From NCBI GenBank assembly GCA_949987705.1, contig OX465283.1, forward strand, positions 96,211,813 to 96,275,812: a stretch of DNA of 64,000 nt. The letters are read 5' to 3'. Both the position numbers and the translations under genes were made by a program. The notes below the pieces were generated by a model. That model made no database searches. It had not been told where the DNA came from and was given only the letters and a program-made list of their open reading frames with translations. Positions 24,047 to 37,000 of the stretch are shown one piece after another. This DNA is from Thereva unica. Its lineage: Eukaryota; Arthropoda; Insecta; Diptera; Therevidae. How positions within the stretch are numbered: position 1 is the first letter of the stretch; every line of letters starts with the position of its first letter.

Positions 24047-25622
24047 GTTTTCACAGCGTGCCTGAGAGAGGGGTTTTTTCCGGAGCGATGGAAACAGCAG
24101 AAACTCGTGCTCCTACCGAAGCCGAACAAACCTCTAGGGGACCCTTCGTCCTACAGACCGATATGCCTCCTTAGTTGTATAGGCAAACTTTTCGAGCGGG
24201 TAATCTGTAACAGGATTCTCCCTAGCGTCGAAAGGGTAGGTGGCCTGTCGGGCAAGCAATTCGGCTTCAGAAAGGCAAGGTCGACGACTGATGCAATCAA
24301 TATGGTGGTGGACATAGCAAGAGCCGCCTTAGAGAAAAATCACTGCTGCGCACGTAAAAAATGCTTTCAACTCAGCGAGGTGGAGCAAAATAGTTGAGGC
24401 GTTGATCAAGCTAGGCACACCAAAGTACCTAGTGCGTGTAGTGGCCGACTATCTCCAGGGTAGGTCGCTTCATTGTGATTCGGATGATGGTCCTAAAGTG
24501 TTCGGGACAACATGCGGTGTCCCGCAAGGTTCCGTCCTGGGCCCTCTCCTATGACATCGCATCTGTACAATCGCAATGTACAATGATGTGTTGGGGCTTC
24601 GTCTTCCAAAGGAAGCAGTGGCGATCGGGTTTGCAGATGATATCGGGGTAGTTGTCGCAGGAAAACACCCAGATGACATCAAATTGTATGCGAACGAAGC
24701 GATCTGGGAAATAAAAGCGTGGCTAGAACGCGCTGGGTTGAAGCTGGCAGAGCACAAAACGGAAGTAGTGCTGATCAGCAAGCGACGAAAGCTAGTATCC
24801 GTAAGGATAAAAGTACGGGAACAGATCATCCACTCACAGCCCGCACTAAGGTACCTGGGAGTGATGATCGACCGGAGGCTTAGCTTCAAAGCGCACTTGG
24901 AGGGCACGGCAGACAAAGCGTCTGCGATTTGTGCAGCACTCGCAAGAATGCTGCCCAATGTTGGGGGCCCTAGACCGAGTCGCCGCCTCCTCTTGGGGAG
25001 GGTGGTCAGCTCAGTCCTGTTATACGCAGCGCCAGTGTGGGCAGCAGCGTTAAATAGGACTGCAAATTGTAGGAAATGGAGGGCCGCATATAGGTTAAGT
25101 GTACTACGCGCTTGCTGCGCGTACAGGACCACGTCCGACGATGCGGCGTGCGTGATAGCGGGGATGATTCCCGTAGATATTCTGGCGAGGGAGGGTATGC
25201 GTCTCTATGATCCAGAATATGGTGGAGGGGAGCCAAGAAGGGTGCGGCGGCAGATTGCGCGCTGCGAGTCCTTAAGGGAATGGCAGGCGAAGTGGGACGA
25301 GTCTGTTAAGGGTCGTTGGACCCACAGACTTATCCCTAATGTGGAAATATGGGCTACGAGGGAGCGTGGGGAAGTAAGTTACGACCTCACGCAGTTCCTG
25401 AGCGGACATGGGGGGTATAGGAAATACCTCCACCGCTTCGGGCACGATGATTCACCGTTGTGTCCGGTATGCCCAGCGACGGCCGAAGACGCAGAACACG
25501 TCGAACGCGCCGAGGAAAGGGCGAAACTAGAAGAAAGGGTCGAAGAGCCACTAACGCCCGAAAACATCCTAGACCATATGATGAGGTCTGAGGAAATGTG
25601 GAGGACGTGGAAGCAACCCTAA
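24047..25622 (+). pseudogene. R1-like LINE ORF2 fragment (RT), copy A
   Basis: RT from REGFFPERWKQQKLVLLPKP through YRPICLLS, FGFRKARSTTDAIN, CGVPQGSVLGPLL and GFADDIGVVV to a C-terminal zinc-finger-like CPVCPATAEDAEHV. Compared with copy B it has lost 14 bp near 24,351, which breaks the block holding the first catalytic Asp, and has rearranged bases near 24,554-24,573 that put a stop after GPLL. From 24,576 to 25,622 the frame is open for 348 codons. This copy keeps the 36 bp ahead of the FADD motif that copy B lost. Confidence 0.88.
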
Positions 25623-25797
25623 AGACCATTCACAGAAAGCTAAGGCAAGAAGAAGCCGTAAGAAATAGAGAAAGGCACAGAAATGCCGCGAGCAGAAGCA
25701 GCTGAATGAAGCTGAACGACCCCCGCGATGTAATGCTTATTAGCCAGTCCCGCGGGGGGTGGATCACGTCGGAGGGGCTTTTTTAGTTCTCATGTTC
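25623..25797 (+). other. 3' UTR of R1-like LINE copy A
   Basis: Contains a GC-rich pair able to form a hairpin (CCCCCGCG near 25,719, CCCGCGGGGGGT near 25,748), then GGAGGGGCTTTTTTAGT. Interrupted by the tail of the minus-strand LINE. Confidence 0.6.
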
Positions 25798-25906
25798 ATT
25801 TTATTTCATTTTATTTATTTGCCAAACAAGGCATACTTAAACCTACTACAGAATTATACAATGCATTTATGACTAAGGTACAAAGTCAGCTTAAGTCTAT
25901 GCTTAT

Positions 25907-28835
25907 TTATGGTAGTAATTGTGATGTTAGAAGGGACATAATTTTTTGTTTAAAGGATGTTTTTTTAATGTGGGGTGAGAAGCAAGCACTATGGCTGTTA
26001 AAAGTCATACAACATCTATTGACGGGTTCGTTCTTTGCATATTCGGTCCGATGAGGGTATTCTTTAAGCATTTTGGTATGCCTATTGTGACGAACTTCGG
26101 TATTGAACTTGATTCTATCGGACAGGAACTGGACCTTAACGTTATCGTTTAGGACGTCCAAAGTTAAGCACGAGATAAGCACTTTCCTCCGATGTGACAG
26201 CGGCATGAGTTCTAACTTCTTGAGTCTGTCCGTGTAGGGCGGTAAGTTGAAAAAGTCGCGCGGGTCGTGCAGGTTTCTCAGAGCGAAGAGGAGAAATTTT
26301 TTCTGTATTGATTCCAACCTACTGCTGCTTACCTGGAATATAGGGTCCCAGATTGGGCACGCATATTCCAAGATAGGGCGGACGAGCGAACAGAAAAGAG
26401 TTTTTGTGACCCGAACGTTATTGAATTCTCGGGCTCTTCTCTTTATAAAGCCCAGAAGCTTGTTGGCTCTTGCAGCAATATTATCGTAGTGCAAGTAGAA
26501 ATTTAATTTATTGTCTAGAACAATACCTAGATCTACAACTTGATCGACACGGTCTAATGCCTTGTCGTTGAGATAATATTCCTGTAGCTGGGTGATTCTT
26601 TTGCGGGAGAAGGTTATAACATGACATTTGCTGATGTTTAGTTCTAATTTATTGGTAGTACACCAGTCTTGCAACGCGTTTAGCTTTGTTTGAAAGAAAG
26701 TAACATCGACCGGGGACCTTATGACATTAAAAATGTTGAGGTCGTCAGCATAGAAGAGATGCGGAATATTTTCCAGTGTATCCGACAGGTCTGAGATAAA
26801 TATATTGAATAACAGAGGGCCTAGATGGCTACCCTGAGGGACCCCGGAAGTTACTGAGATTTCTTTTGACCGAAATCCTTGGAATCTGACAACTTGAGTT
26901 CTGTTGTCGAGATATGATTTAATCCATTCCAGGGCAGGACCTGATATTCCAAATTTTAGTAGTTTTTTACTTAAAATATGGTGATCAACACGATCAAAGG
27001 CTTTGCTGAAGTCAGTATAGACCGTATCTATTTGATGACCCTTCTCCATAGCACATAGTAGATTGGAGGTTAGAATCATAAGGTTTGTAGTAGTTGATCG
27101 TCCCTTTCTGAAACCATGTTGCTGTTCATTAAGACATGGGTCGATTAGAGGGGCAATCTTATCGTAAACAAGTTTCTCTAAAAGTTTAGGAATAGTTGAT
27201 AAGATGGCAATACCCCTGTAGTTTTCCACCGAGTGCTTATTAGATGTTTTATGGATCGGAGTAAGATAGGATTTTTTCCATATCTTAGGGAACTTTCCTG
27301 TCGATAATGATTTGTTGAAGATAATATGGAGGGGAACCAAAATTTGATTTGAACAGCCCTGCAACAAAGGTTGTCAGGACCATGACCTTTATTGATGTCG
27401 AGATTGTTTATACCGGTCATTAGATCGTCAAGGGATAGAGATAAATCAGTTATAGAAATTCTAGTGTCATTGCGCGTACTTACTGGGTCAGTGTGTACTA
27501 CATTAGACTTTGGGCAAAAGACTCCAATGAATTTGTCAGCAAACATGTTGCAAATTTCTTGGGGACATGAAGATTGTTTTCTGCCGTTTGTCATAGTCGT
27601 TGGATAGCCTAGGGTCTTTCGTTTTATGTTAACGAAATCGAAAAATTTTCTAGGATTCTGAATAATGTTATCCCCGATAGAGTCAAGATATGTTGTATAG
27701 GCCTCACGCGACCTAAGAGTAAATTCTGAGGCTAACCTAGTGTATGCTAATTTCTGTTCCGCATCTACATTAGGGTTGTTCCTAATCAGTTTATATAATT
27801 TATTTCTCTGATTACGAAGTTTTCGAATATTTTTATCCAGCCATGGCTCAGATAATTTATCTTTTTTTTTTATTCTGGGCACATATTTGTCAATAATGTT
27901 GAAAATAATAGTGTAAAATGAAGACACTATCTCGTCAATATCATTACCCAATAGCCTAGTTTCCCAGTCAACTAGAGATAATTCGAAGCTGATGCTGTTA
28001 AAGTTCGCATTCTTAAAATCATAAATAATTGAATTATTGTATGAAGTGCTGTGTTTAGAGATTGTGAAATTAATCTCTAGGATCCATGCGGAGTGGTGTA
28101 CAGAATTGCTAAATAGGTTTTCCTCAGGCGAAGCAGGAAGAAGGTTTAGCTCCTCATGTGAATTAGTGAAAATTAGGTCTAACCATTTTCCAGAAGAATT
28201 AGGGGTTCTGATAATTTGGTGTAGACCGTTGCCATAAAAAGTGTCGATAAGTTTTATATCGATAGAATTTATGACATTGATCGGAAGTAAATTATTATCT
28301 TCCACGTCAGGAGTGAATGAGAGATTAGGGCGGTTAAAATCTCCTAAAACGAAAATTTCATCGCTTTCGCGTAGGGAATTATTAATATCATCTAAAATAT
28401 GTAATAAATCATCATATTCAGATTCGTCAGAGTTTGGGGGTATGTAGAACGTGCCGATAGCGATATGTCTGTTGTCCGATTTGACTCGTATGAAAACATG
28501 ATCAAATGAGTGTGCACGATCAGTCTTGATCAGTTCACTATTTAAAGATACTTTGACTGCAATAAGAACACCTCCCCCTCTTGAGAGACCGGTGGCGTTG
28601 TAGTCTCTATCACATCTATATATTGTCCAATTGCAGTCTAAGATCTCCTCACTTAGAAATGTATCGTTTAACCATGTTTCTGTGATTACAAGGACATTGA
28701 AATTACACGATTTCGAGTCAATAAAAAGATTGTTAATTTTGCCTCTCATACCACTACAATTGTGATAAAAGAGCCTTATGTCCGCGCGAGGGTTTGGGTT
28801 AATTGAGATTTGGATGTCCGTTGGTGAGGTGGCTA
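25907..28835 (-). pseudogene. LINE ORF2: endonuclease-RT (CR1/Jockey-like)
   Basis: The endonuclease begins at RLFYHNCSGMRGKI, with VITETWLND, VLGDFNRPNL and the late SVHHSAW block. RT carries NYRGIAILSTIPKLLEK, HGFRKGRSTTTN, YTDFSKAFDRVDH, GVPQGSHLGPLLF and the catalytic FYADDLNIF. A frameshift near 27,365 separates endonuclease-linker from RT; otherwise the two frames are long (523 and 486 codons). The C-terminal region ends at 25,907 without RNase H. Confidence 0.88.
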
Positions 28836-28836
28836 G

Positions 28837-31057
28837 TTAGGGGCGATAATATCTAGTCATTTCATCACGGCTTTTTTGTAGCTTAGATACACGTAGTGAT
28901 CTTACATGCGAAGCATAACTGGAGAGATCATTGCTTACTTGTTGGGACGTTACCTGATATTGCTCATGATACGTAGTATATAGTTTGAGCAGAGTGTTAC
29001 GATCCGTAGGAAGACCTTCTTGCTGGATCGAAACTATGAGGCTCGTCCTGGTCTTACCATTAATGCATGTAGAGTCGGGTTTATCGTGCATATGAGCTAG
29101 AAAGAGTCTTACGTTATCGTAGATCCTACTTTCTCTAAGACGAGAAAGTAAGTACCGACCATCTGGTGAGTCTGCAGAAATCAAAGTGTTTTTCACAACC
29201 GGAGATTGTAAAGGGTCCAAGAAGTGAGGTTTGACGGCTGTAATGATATTTTTAGAAGAACCTGCCTGGATCGATGTATTATTTGTCCCTGTACTTGGTT
29301 CCGAGGTAATGACAGAAGGGTTGTTGTTAGGAATTTCGTTCACATCGGCCGGCATAAGAATGACCGCCTACGATAATGTGGCTACGGGAAAAATTAGGAT
29401 ATGGACCTGGACTTTTATTCTTTATTGCTGTAGTGACGACATGAGGTGATGTATTAGTGGTATTAGTACTACGAGTGGTATTATAAATATTGCGGGAAGT
29501 AGGTGATAGAAAGGGAATGTTAATTTTAGTAGTGGTGTTAGTAGTTTTAGTTTTATTATGTGCGCTATTTACATTTGCACTTGGACTAATTCTACTCTGA
29601 GTTGTTGGCTTAGACTTAGTTTTAGTTTTTGTTAGTGTCTTATTTCTAAAAATCTTAGATTTGCTACTTGAGTTGGAATTCCACCGACGTAGAGTTAAAT
29701 TCTTCCATCTGAAAGAGTCCGATGTTGCTATTGGGCATGCATACTTTAAAGTTCTTTATTGATATTTTACGGGACGGCACAATTTCACAACTGCATAGCT
29801 CAATAGAGAAACGAGTTTTAAAAAGATTGAATACCCAAGTGGAATCTGCTTGGACTGGTGCTCCTCTCAGGAAATAGGCAGATACGCCATCGTCGCGTGT
29901 GTTTGATTGTTTAAGCGTGCCTCTCTTACTGCTTCGGGATACATCGTGGAGCTGTTTCCTATCCTTTCCTGTTCTCGTTTTCTTTTTTGCATTCGCTGCT
30001 CTAATTTTATCCAACCTAATTTTCCATTCATCAACGGACCAAGTTGTTCCAAATTGATGTATATATTCTTGAGGAAGGTGAATAGGTGGAAGATTCCGAG
30101 TTATTGATTGTATAGAGAGAGTTTGAGTATGTAGCTGGGTTAAATTAGGAGGGCCAAGTTCAAAATTATCGCTGCAGCTAGTTCTTGTTCTGGGCTGTTG
30201 AACTCTTTCTAGTTCATCTAGAAGAGAAGTTATTTCCTCTGCCCGATCAGGGTTCGCAATTGCTTCGTCTGTTTGGGTGGGTGGCTTTCTATTGTCGACA
30301 TTATTAAGTGATCCAAGGTAGGACAGCTCGGTTTCCAAAAGATTAAAATGTTTTCTCAGGTCATCCTTAAGTTCCCATATCTTGTCGTCAAGGAGAGAGA
30401 ATTTTTCGAAACATTCGGTGGCTTTTGAAATTAGATGAATCAGTTCGTCATTTCGGCAGCCACTATCCGAGGTGAGCTTAATTTTTTTAAGCTTGAATTG
30501 ATGGTGTTAAGCTCAAACCTGATGAAATTGGATAATTCGTTGACAATATTATCGCTAGGCTTCGATAGATTGTCAAGTTTCGACTTGATTACCTCGTAAT
30601 TTCTGATGTAGCTCTGGTAATTATCTTCTGTGCGATCAACGGAGCCCGAAAGCTCATCAATATTTTCTAGTACGAGCTGTGTGTTCTTTTCGGAGCTATG
30701 GGCTTTGGTCTTACAAGTTTCTAAGTCTTCTTTCATTTCATTAACCGTCTCAGACAAGCTAATTAGATTATTATTATTAGTCTTTATTGCTAATAATACA
30801 TGTGTCAGGTTTATTGACTTGCAGTCGGCACAGAAGAATTTAAAAGATTTTTTAAATTCATTTAAATATCTTGCAGCAGTAGAGGAAAGCCCAATACAAG
30901 ATGTATGGAAATAATTATCACAGATTCCGTTGCATGCAATTAATTCGCCTTCGTCAGCAGAATTAACGGCGCGGCACGTATCACTTTGGCACTTATACAT
31001 GTCGAACGAATGAAATGATGACACAATTAATGTTATGTTATAATTATGATTACACAA
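28837..31057 (-). pseudogene. LINE ORF1 with PHD finger and coiled coil
   Basis: Nucleic-acid-binding ORF1. It opens with a Cys/His pattern of PHD type (CQSDTCRAVNSADEGELIAC, CDNYFHTSC, FCADCKS), followed by about 130 residues of heptad-like coiled coil (LISLSETVNEMKEDLETC onward). After a frameshift near 30,475 it continues to 29,664, with a basic stretch around KKKTRTGKDRK; a second shift near 29,690 leads into Thr/Asn/Lys-rich sequence and a third near 29,350 into the final 28,837-29,355 block. PHD plus coiled coil is a known ORF1 layout in the CR1 group. ORF2 follows at once. Confidence 0.75.
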
Positions 31058-31199
31058 TTAATGGTATGAGTTCAAAATCCAAATGAAATTAATAGCTGTG
31101 GCAACCGATAAGAAATTAGGTTTTATTGATTATTTTAACTTATTTTTTCTTGATTATAGATAATTTAGGACACACAGGAACTTTCACTGTCACTAAATC

Positions 31200-31458
31200 G
31201 TTATATGTAATTAAAAGGGAGGTTTAAATTAAAAGATTATGTCTATAAAGGCGAAAAACGGTCGGAGAAGCCGGACAACACGACTGTAACGGTCGACGGT
31301 TAAAACTTCATAGACCCATATATGCGTATGTGCACTTATGTGTCCATATGTGTGTATGTGTGGATTTACGTGAAGCATAACCGTCATGCGGGATCGGCCA
31401 GTAAAGGGCACATGAGCCATGCCGGTAGCGAATGCTTTTTTACCCCCAGGAAAAAAAA
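31200..31458 (+). other. probable resumed 3' end of R1-like copy A
   Basis: Non-coding, with a run of CATATATG/TGTGTATGTG repeats near 31,316-31,365, ending CCCCCAGG plus A(9) and then the target duplication. Assigned to R1-like copy A by position only; copy B is truncated before this part, so no comparison is possible inside the window. Confidence 0.45.
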
Positions 31459-31476
31459 ACATTAACTGAATACATA
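31459..31476. repeat. 18-bp target duplication, right copy
   Basis: Identical to 24,029-24,046 and preceded by an A run (31,450-31,459) that serves as the LINE 3' tail. One A may belong to either tail or duplication, so the length is 17-18 bp. Confidence 0.82.
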
Positions 31477-31502
31477 TTAAAGATTTAATCGTACTGGTGA
31501 TT

Positions 31503-32985
31503 TCACACGTCGCCCGACCAGGTGATGACTTCGGTATCCTCTCCCTCCAATAGACTAGGTTCGCCTTCGTTCTCGCGGGAAAGTCCTGTTATAGAATTCA
31601 CTTCCAGTGGGTATACTCGCTGGACCGGTCTGACGAGTACTCCACCTTGTACTTTCAGTCTGGCAACACGGGCCACTCCATCTTTAGCCGGCATCACGGC
31701 CATTACCTTAACCATAGGCCACTGCAATCGTTTGCGGTCCTCCCTTTCAATCAATACTATGTCCCCGACCTTCAGCGCCTCGTGACGTTGTTCCTTCGTT
31801 CTCTGCACAAGCTGACTCAGATACTCCTTACGGAAACGTGAATCTAGATCTTCCTTCAATCGTTCGAGATGCCGATAACCTCCGCGCAAATCAACCTTCT
31901 CGACTTCATCGATATCCGCCATTTCGCAAGTCTTCACTCCATGTAAAAAATGAGAGGGAGTCAGAGGTTCAAAATCTTCATTGTCTTCCGAAATGTAAGT
32001 TAGCGGACGTACTTTGATTATTGCAGAAGTCCTACACAACAGCATTAACATGTCTTCATAATCCACTCTGGCTCTTCCTAACATTCGCACGAGCAGCCTT
32101 TTTATCATCCCTATCAACCGTTCACACCAGCCGTTCCACCATGGTGCTGCGGGTGCAGTAAATCTCCACTGTATCCTTTGACATGACGTCTCTCGACCAA
32201 TCATTTCCCAATCAAGAGCACGGAAAGCATTGTCGGCGCCTCGGAAGTTCGTGCCGTTGTCACTACAAAAGATTTTAGGTCTCGCCCGGATACTTATGAA
32301 ACGTTGTAAAGCTTGCAGGAAACTGGCTGTACTCAGACTGGATACCAACTCTAAATGAACAGCACGATAATACGCGCAAGTGAAGAGTACAATCCACGAC
32401 TTTCTGTTGTTCTCCGCATCTCTTAGGTAAATTGGTCCAGCTAGATCCACTCCCGTGACATCAAACACATTGCAATTGCTGACTCGATGTATTGGTGACG
32501 GTGCCGGTACAGGTTCCACCTTCTTCTGTTGAAATCGCTGACATATTACGCATCTACGAATGATTCTGCTCACTGTCTTCCGGCTTCGAATGACCCAAAA
32601 TCTTTCTCTTAGGATTGTCATTAAAGTTTTCGTTCCAGCTTGACAATTGAAGATATGCTCGTACGGCACCAGACTCTCCACCAACGGATGGTTAGCTTGT
32701 AACAGAATTGGATGTCGGAACTCGTGTGTGTCTGCCCTTCGCACTATTTTCGTAGTCACACGCAGTAACCCATCTTCTTCGGATTTACTACTCGCGATAT
32801 TACCGGGAACTTTTTCTCGGGACACCTCCTTCTGGACCAGTTTCCATAACAACTTTTCTGCTTCCACTATTTCTTCCACTTCTAACTTTGGAACCTGTTT
32901 ATATGGAATGACATTCACTGATGTTGTTCGTCTTTTCTGTCACATATTTCGGATCGCTCGCAATATCCACGCGGTTACTCGATTA
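31503..32985 (-). pseudogene. BEL/Pao integrase (C-terminal polyprotein)
   Basis: Retroviral-type integrase of a BEL/Pao element. After an RVTAWILRAIRNM lead-in and an in-frame TGA near 32,940, the frame is open for 471 codons. Visible: the zinc-binding H-H-C-C block ending CVICQRF; the DDE core with DVTGVDLAGP, CSDNGTNF and WWNGWCERLIGMIK; and a C-terminal region (LTPSHFLHG, VGDIVLIERED, WPMVKV) typical of BEL/Pao. All three catalytic acidic residues are present. Ends at a normal stop, then about 45 bp to the insertion point. Confidence 0.9.
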
Positions 32986-34050
32986 CAGATTCAGTACGGG
33001 AGACCTTGTTGTCAAGGAAAGTATAGTCATAAGTTATAACACCACGTTTCCTACAAAAAGTCATGATCTCGCATTTACTAATATTAAGCACAAGGTTGTT
33101 GTTGGAACACCAAGAATAGAAGGTGTTTAGATCTGCTTGCAGAAGTTTGCAATCCTCTATACTCCTTATGTGGCGATACAATTTGTGTCATGATGGGTAA
33201 CAATATCGTCAATTGATAAAATAAAAAGGAGTGGCCAAGATGACTACCTTGCGGGACTCCAGAGGACGCTTCGATGTTCTTAGATTTGACTCCGCGGAAT
33301 AGAACCTGGTAGGTTCTATCGGCTAAGTACGACTGAAACCATACCACAAGGGCATGCGGAAAACCTAATTTCTTTAGTTTTCAAGAACTATAATAGAGAG
33401 GGAGAGCTTGTCGAAAGCCTTACTAAAGTCTGTGTAGACACAGTCAGTTTGGCAGCCAGTAACAAAGCCTCTAGCTGTGTGTGAAGAGAACTCCAGTAAA
33501 TTAGTAGTAGTGGAGCGGGCTGCAAGAAAACCATGTTAGTTTGTTGAGATAAGCCTCTTGCAGATAGGGCGATAGCAGAATAAATAACAGATTCGAAGAG
33601 TTTTGGTATAGACGATAACTTCGCAATTGGCCTATAATTAGAGATTTCGTTCTTACAGCCTTTTTTATGGACAGGTATTATAAAAGAGTTCTTCCATAGG
33701 GTTGGGAAGCGCCTTTTATTTAGGGATTTTTGAAATAAACATAGTAGAGGAGAGAGTAGGGCCCCTGCACAGGATTTTAGAACAGCTGGAGTGGAGTCCC
33801 TCCAGGGGCGGATGACAAATCTTGTGGAAGTTCATTTATATGTTTCGAAATATCATCCCTGGTTATAGACAGGGAAGAGTTTTGAGCCGTTTGGATTGCA
33901 TTGATATGTCGAAAATTGTCTTCATCTGGTTGGAATACAGGGGACGAGAAAGATTTGAGGAAGAACGATGCAAAATTGTCACAAATTTCGGCTGAATTAG
34001 AACTAAGGGAGTTCTCGTATTGCATGGTGTAAGGGTAATTGTCAACTTTT
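32986..34050 (-). pseudogene. second CR1/Jockey-like LINE, RT half
   Basis: RT remains of a LINE related to the one at 25.8-31 kb. Reading leftward: YENSLSSNSAEICDNF linker, SFIIPVHKKG followed by NYRPIAKLSSIPKLFESV, AADRTYQVLF-type strand with VKSKNIEASSGVPQGSHLG, and VLNISKCEIMTF. Several frameshifts; the segment holding the YADD motif appears lost near 33,180-33,230. It ends at about 32,985 against BEL sequence. Its upstream half lies at 37,411-38,220, across an inserted element. Confidence 0.75.
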
Positions 34051-37000
34051 GGAACGAAGTTCCTTAACGCGGCTTGCGGGTAGAGTGAATTGGGAGAAAT
34101 CGTCACGTAACAAAATGCGATATTTTGTGTATGTATGCGTGCGAGTATCGATCCCAGTAGGCAATTTGTGAATTTATTAAATCAGAATGCAGTGTTTTTC
34201 TTTAGAAATTGGAATCAATTTGCACCGATAGCTATAGGAAGAAATGATGATGCAAAGTGTCATGCATGACGAACGTGCACACTTTTTGCATTGGTCATTA
34301 TCGAGGATAGAGGCTTATGCTTTCTTGTCTGTCTGTTTGTCCGGTACAAATCTTGCAAACGATTTTTTGAATACTTCTGGTTACCCGATCACCCTGAAAT
34401 TTTGCACACAGCTTCAGCTCCGATGACAATGCACTATGGTATACCAATTATACCGTCAGATTCATGGCCGTGGTCTCAAGAGGACGGATTACTGTTTTCT
34501 TCAAGGAACAAATTTTGCAATCGATTTTACAAATACTTCCGGGTATCCTATCATGCTGAAATTTTGCACACAGCTTTAGCTCCCATGACAATGCAATATA
34601 GTATATACCTTTATATCCATGGAGGCCGCTCAGGAGGGCGGATTGAAATATTCTTCACAACCCCTTCGACATGGGTATCCAATGAAAGGATATGATAAGT
34701 AGAACACCATAAGCAATATAGTATACTCAAAATATCATTTGGTCCATGGCGGACATCTCCAGCGGGTGAATTACCATTTTCTTCACAACCCCCTCGACAT
34801 GGGTATCAAATGAAAGAGTATGATAAGTAGAACACCATAAGCAATATAGTATACTCAATTTATCGTTTGGTCCATGGCAGCCTTCTCAAGAGGGCGGATT
34901 ACCATTTTTTTCACAACCTCTTCGAGATGGGTATCAAATCAAAGAGTACGATAAGTAGAACACCATAAGCAATATAGAATATTCAACATATCGTTTGGTC
35001 CATGGCGGTCATCTCAAGAGGGCGGATTACCATTATCTTCCCAACCAACTTGAGATGGGTATCAAATGAAAGGGCATTATAAGTAGAATGCCATAGGCTA
35101 TGTCTTTATATTCATGGCGGCCATCTCAAGAGGGCGGATTACCATTTTCTGCGCAACACCCAGACATGGGTATCAAAATAAAAGGCTATGAAAAGTAGAA
35201 CTTCATAAGCAATATAGTATACTCAATCTATCATTTGAGGAGTGACTTTTCAAAAGGCTTTATTTCCATTTAGATTAAATTTTCAGAAACCGCAAATTTT
35301 TGTGGTACGTCCAAAATATGCAAAATTGTTATTTTTTTTGCATCAATATAGTTTGTCCTAGTATAACTATATTTTTACAGTGGTAGATGAAAAATATTGT
35401 AAGTGCGACTTCATTAAAAACAAAAAATAGTTTGGAAATATGCCCTTTTGTTTGAAACGTTTGGAAATAAGACCTTTTTTATGGACATCCATAGGAAAAA
35501 TGACTTTATTACATTTTTTTGTAAAAGTCTTTTGCTTGAAATCTTTTAAAATACTACAAATTCACGCAGGAAATGTGGCGTTTTGTTCAATTAAATACAC
35601 CGTTTATTTCATACATGGGAATATGCCTGTTTTGAAAAAAAAATCTATATTAGTATCCATTTTTTTATAGGAACGAAGGACTTTTCTTTCGTCCTATTAA
35701 CGTGAATAGGTGATAATTTAGCCTTGCTACTGGATTCCATCGAAATTTGCTCTAAAGTAAAAAATGGAAATAAGGCCTTTTGAAAAGTCACTCCACATTT
35801 GGTCAATAGTGGCCATCTTAAGAGGGCCGATTACCATTTTCTTCACAACCCCTTTGAGATGGGTATCAAATGAAAGAGTATGATAAGTAGAACACCATAA
35901 CCAATATAGTATACTCAATATATCGTTTGGTCTATGGCGGTTATCTCAAGAGGGCGGATTACCATTTTCTTCACAGTGCCCTCGACATGGGTATCAAATG
36001 AAAGAGTATGATAAGTGGAACACCATTAGCAATATAGTATACTCAATTTATCATTTGGGCCAAGGCGGCCATCTCAAGAGGGCGGATTACCATCTTCATC
36101 ACAACCCCTTCGAGATGGGTATCAAATGAAAGAGTATGATAAGTAGAACACCATAAGCAATATAGAATATTCAATATATCGTTTGGTCCATGGCGGTCAT
36201 CTCAAGAGGGCGGATTGCCATTTTCTTCACAACCCCAGGACATGGGTATCAAATGAAAGGGCATTATAAGTAGAATGCAGTAGGCTATGTCTTTATATTC
36301 ATGGCGGTCATCTCAAGAGGGCGGATTACTATTTTCTTCACCACACCCGAGACATGGGTATCAAATGAAAGGGTATGATAAGTGGGACACCATAAGGAAC
36401 ATAGTGTACTCAATATATCGTTTGGTCCATGGCGGCCACCACAAGAGGGCGGGTTACCATTTTCTTCACAACCTCTTCGAGATGGGTATCAAATGAAAGA
36501 GTATGATAAGTAGAACACCATAAGCAATATAGTATATTCAATATACCGTTTGGTACATGGCGGTCATCTCAAGAGGGCGGATTACCATTTTCTTCACCAC
36601 TCCCTCGACATGGGTATCAAATGAAAGTGCATTATAAGTAGAATGCAGTAGGCTATGTCTTTATATTCATGACGGCCATCTCAATAGGGCGGATTACTAT
36701 TTTCTTCACAACACCCGAGACATGGCTATCAAATGAATGGGTATGATAAGTGGAATACCTTAAGCAATATAGTATACTCAATATATCATTTGGTCCATGG
36801 CGGCCATCTCAAGAGGGCGGATTACCATTTTCCACACAACCCCCTAGGCATGGGTATCAAATGAAAGGGCATTATAAGTAAAATGCAGTAGGCTATGTCT
36901 TTATCTTCATGGCGGTCATCTCAAGAGGGCGGATTACTATTTTCTTCACAACACCCGAGACATGGGTATCAAATAAAAGGGTATGATAAGTGGGACACCA

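Larger units (their letters stand above)
25798..31200 (-). mobile_element. CR1/Jockey-like LINE inside R1-like copy A
   Basis: Minus-strand LINE with a PHD-finger ORF1 and an endonuclease-RT ORF2. Its 3' end is an (AAATA)-type tail seen as TTATTTCATTTTATTTATTT near 25,800. The 5' end is set only roughly, between 31,060 and 31,240. No clear target duplication was found. Confidence 0.8.
24047..31458 (+). mobile_element. R1-like LINE copy A, 5'-truncated, with nested LINE
   Basis: Starts inside the RT domain (equivalent to about 57,397 of copy B), continues through the RT C-terminus to a stop at 25,620 and a 3' UTR with CCCCCGCG/CGCGGGGGG near 25,720-25,760. It is then interrupted by a minus-strand LINE, and its end probably resumes near 31,200, finishing ACCCCCAGG plus A(9). 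The 18-bp duplication on both sides supports one insertion event for the whole block. Confidence 0.75.
23159..32985 (-). mobile_element. BEL/Pao LTR retrotransposon, truncated and interrupted
   Basis: Integrase end at 31,503-32,985, a short non-coding 3' part, then (across a nested insertion at 24,047-31,458) a purine tract and the presumed 3' LTR. The two halves share ACATTAACTGAATACATA on either side of the insertion, which shows they were once contiguous. Gag, protease, RT and the 5' LTR are absent; the right end at about 32,985 abuts a LINE fragment. Confidence 0.72.
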
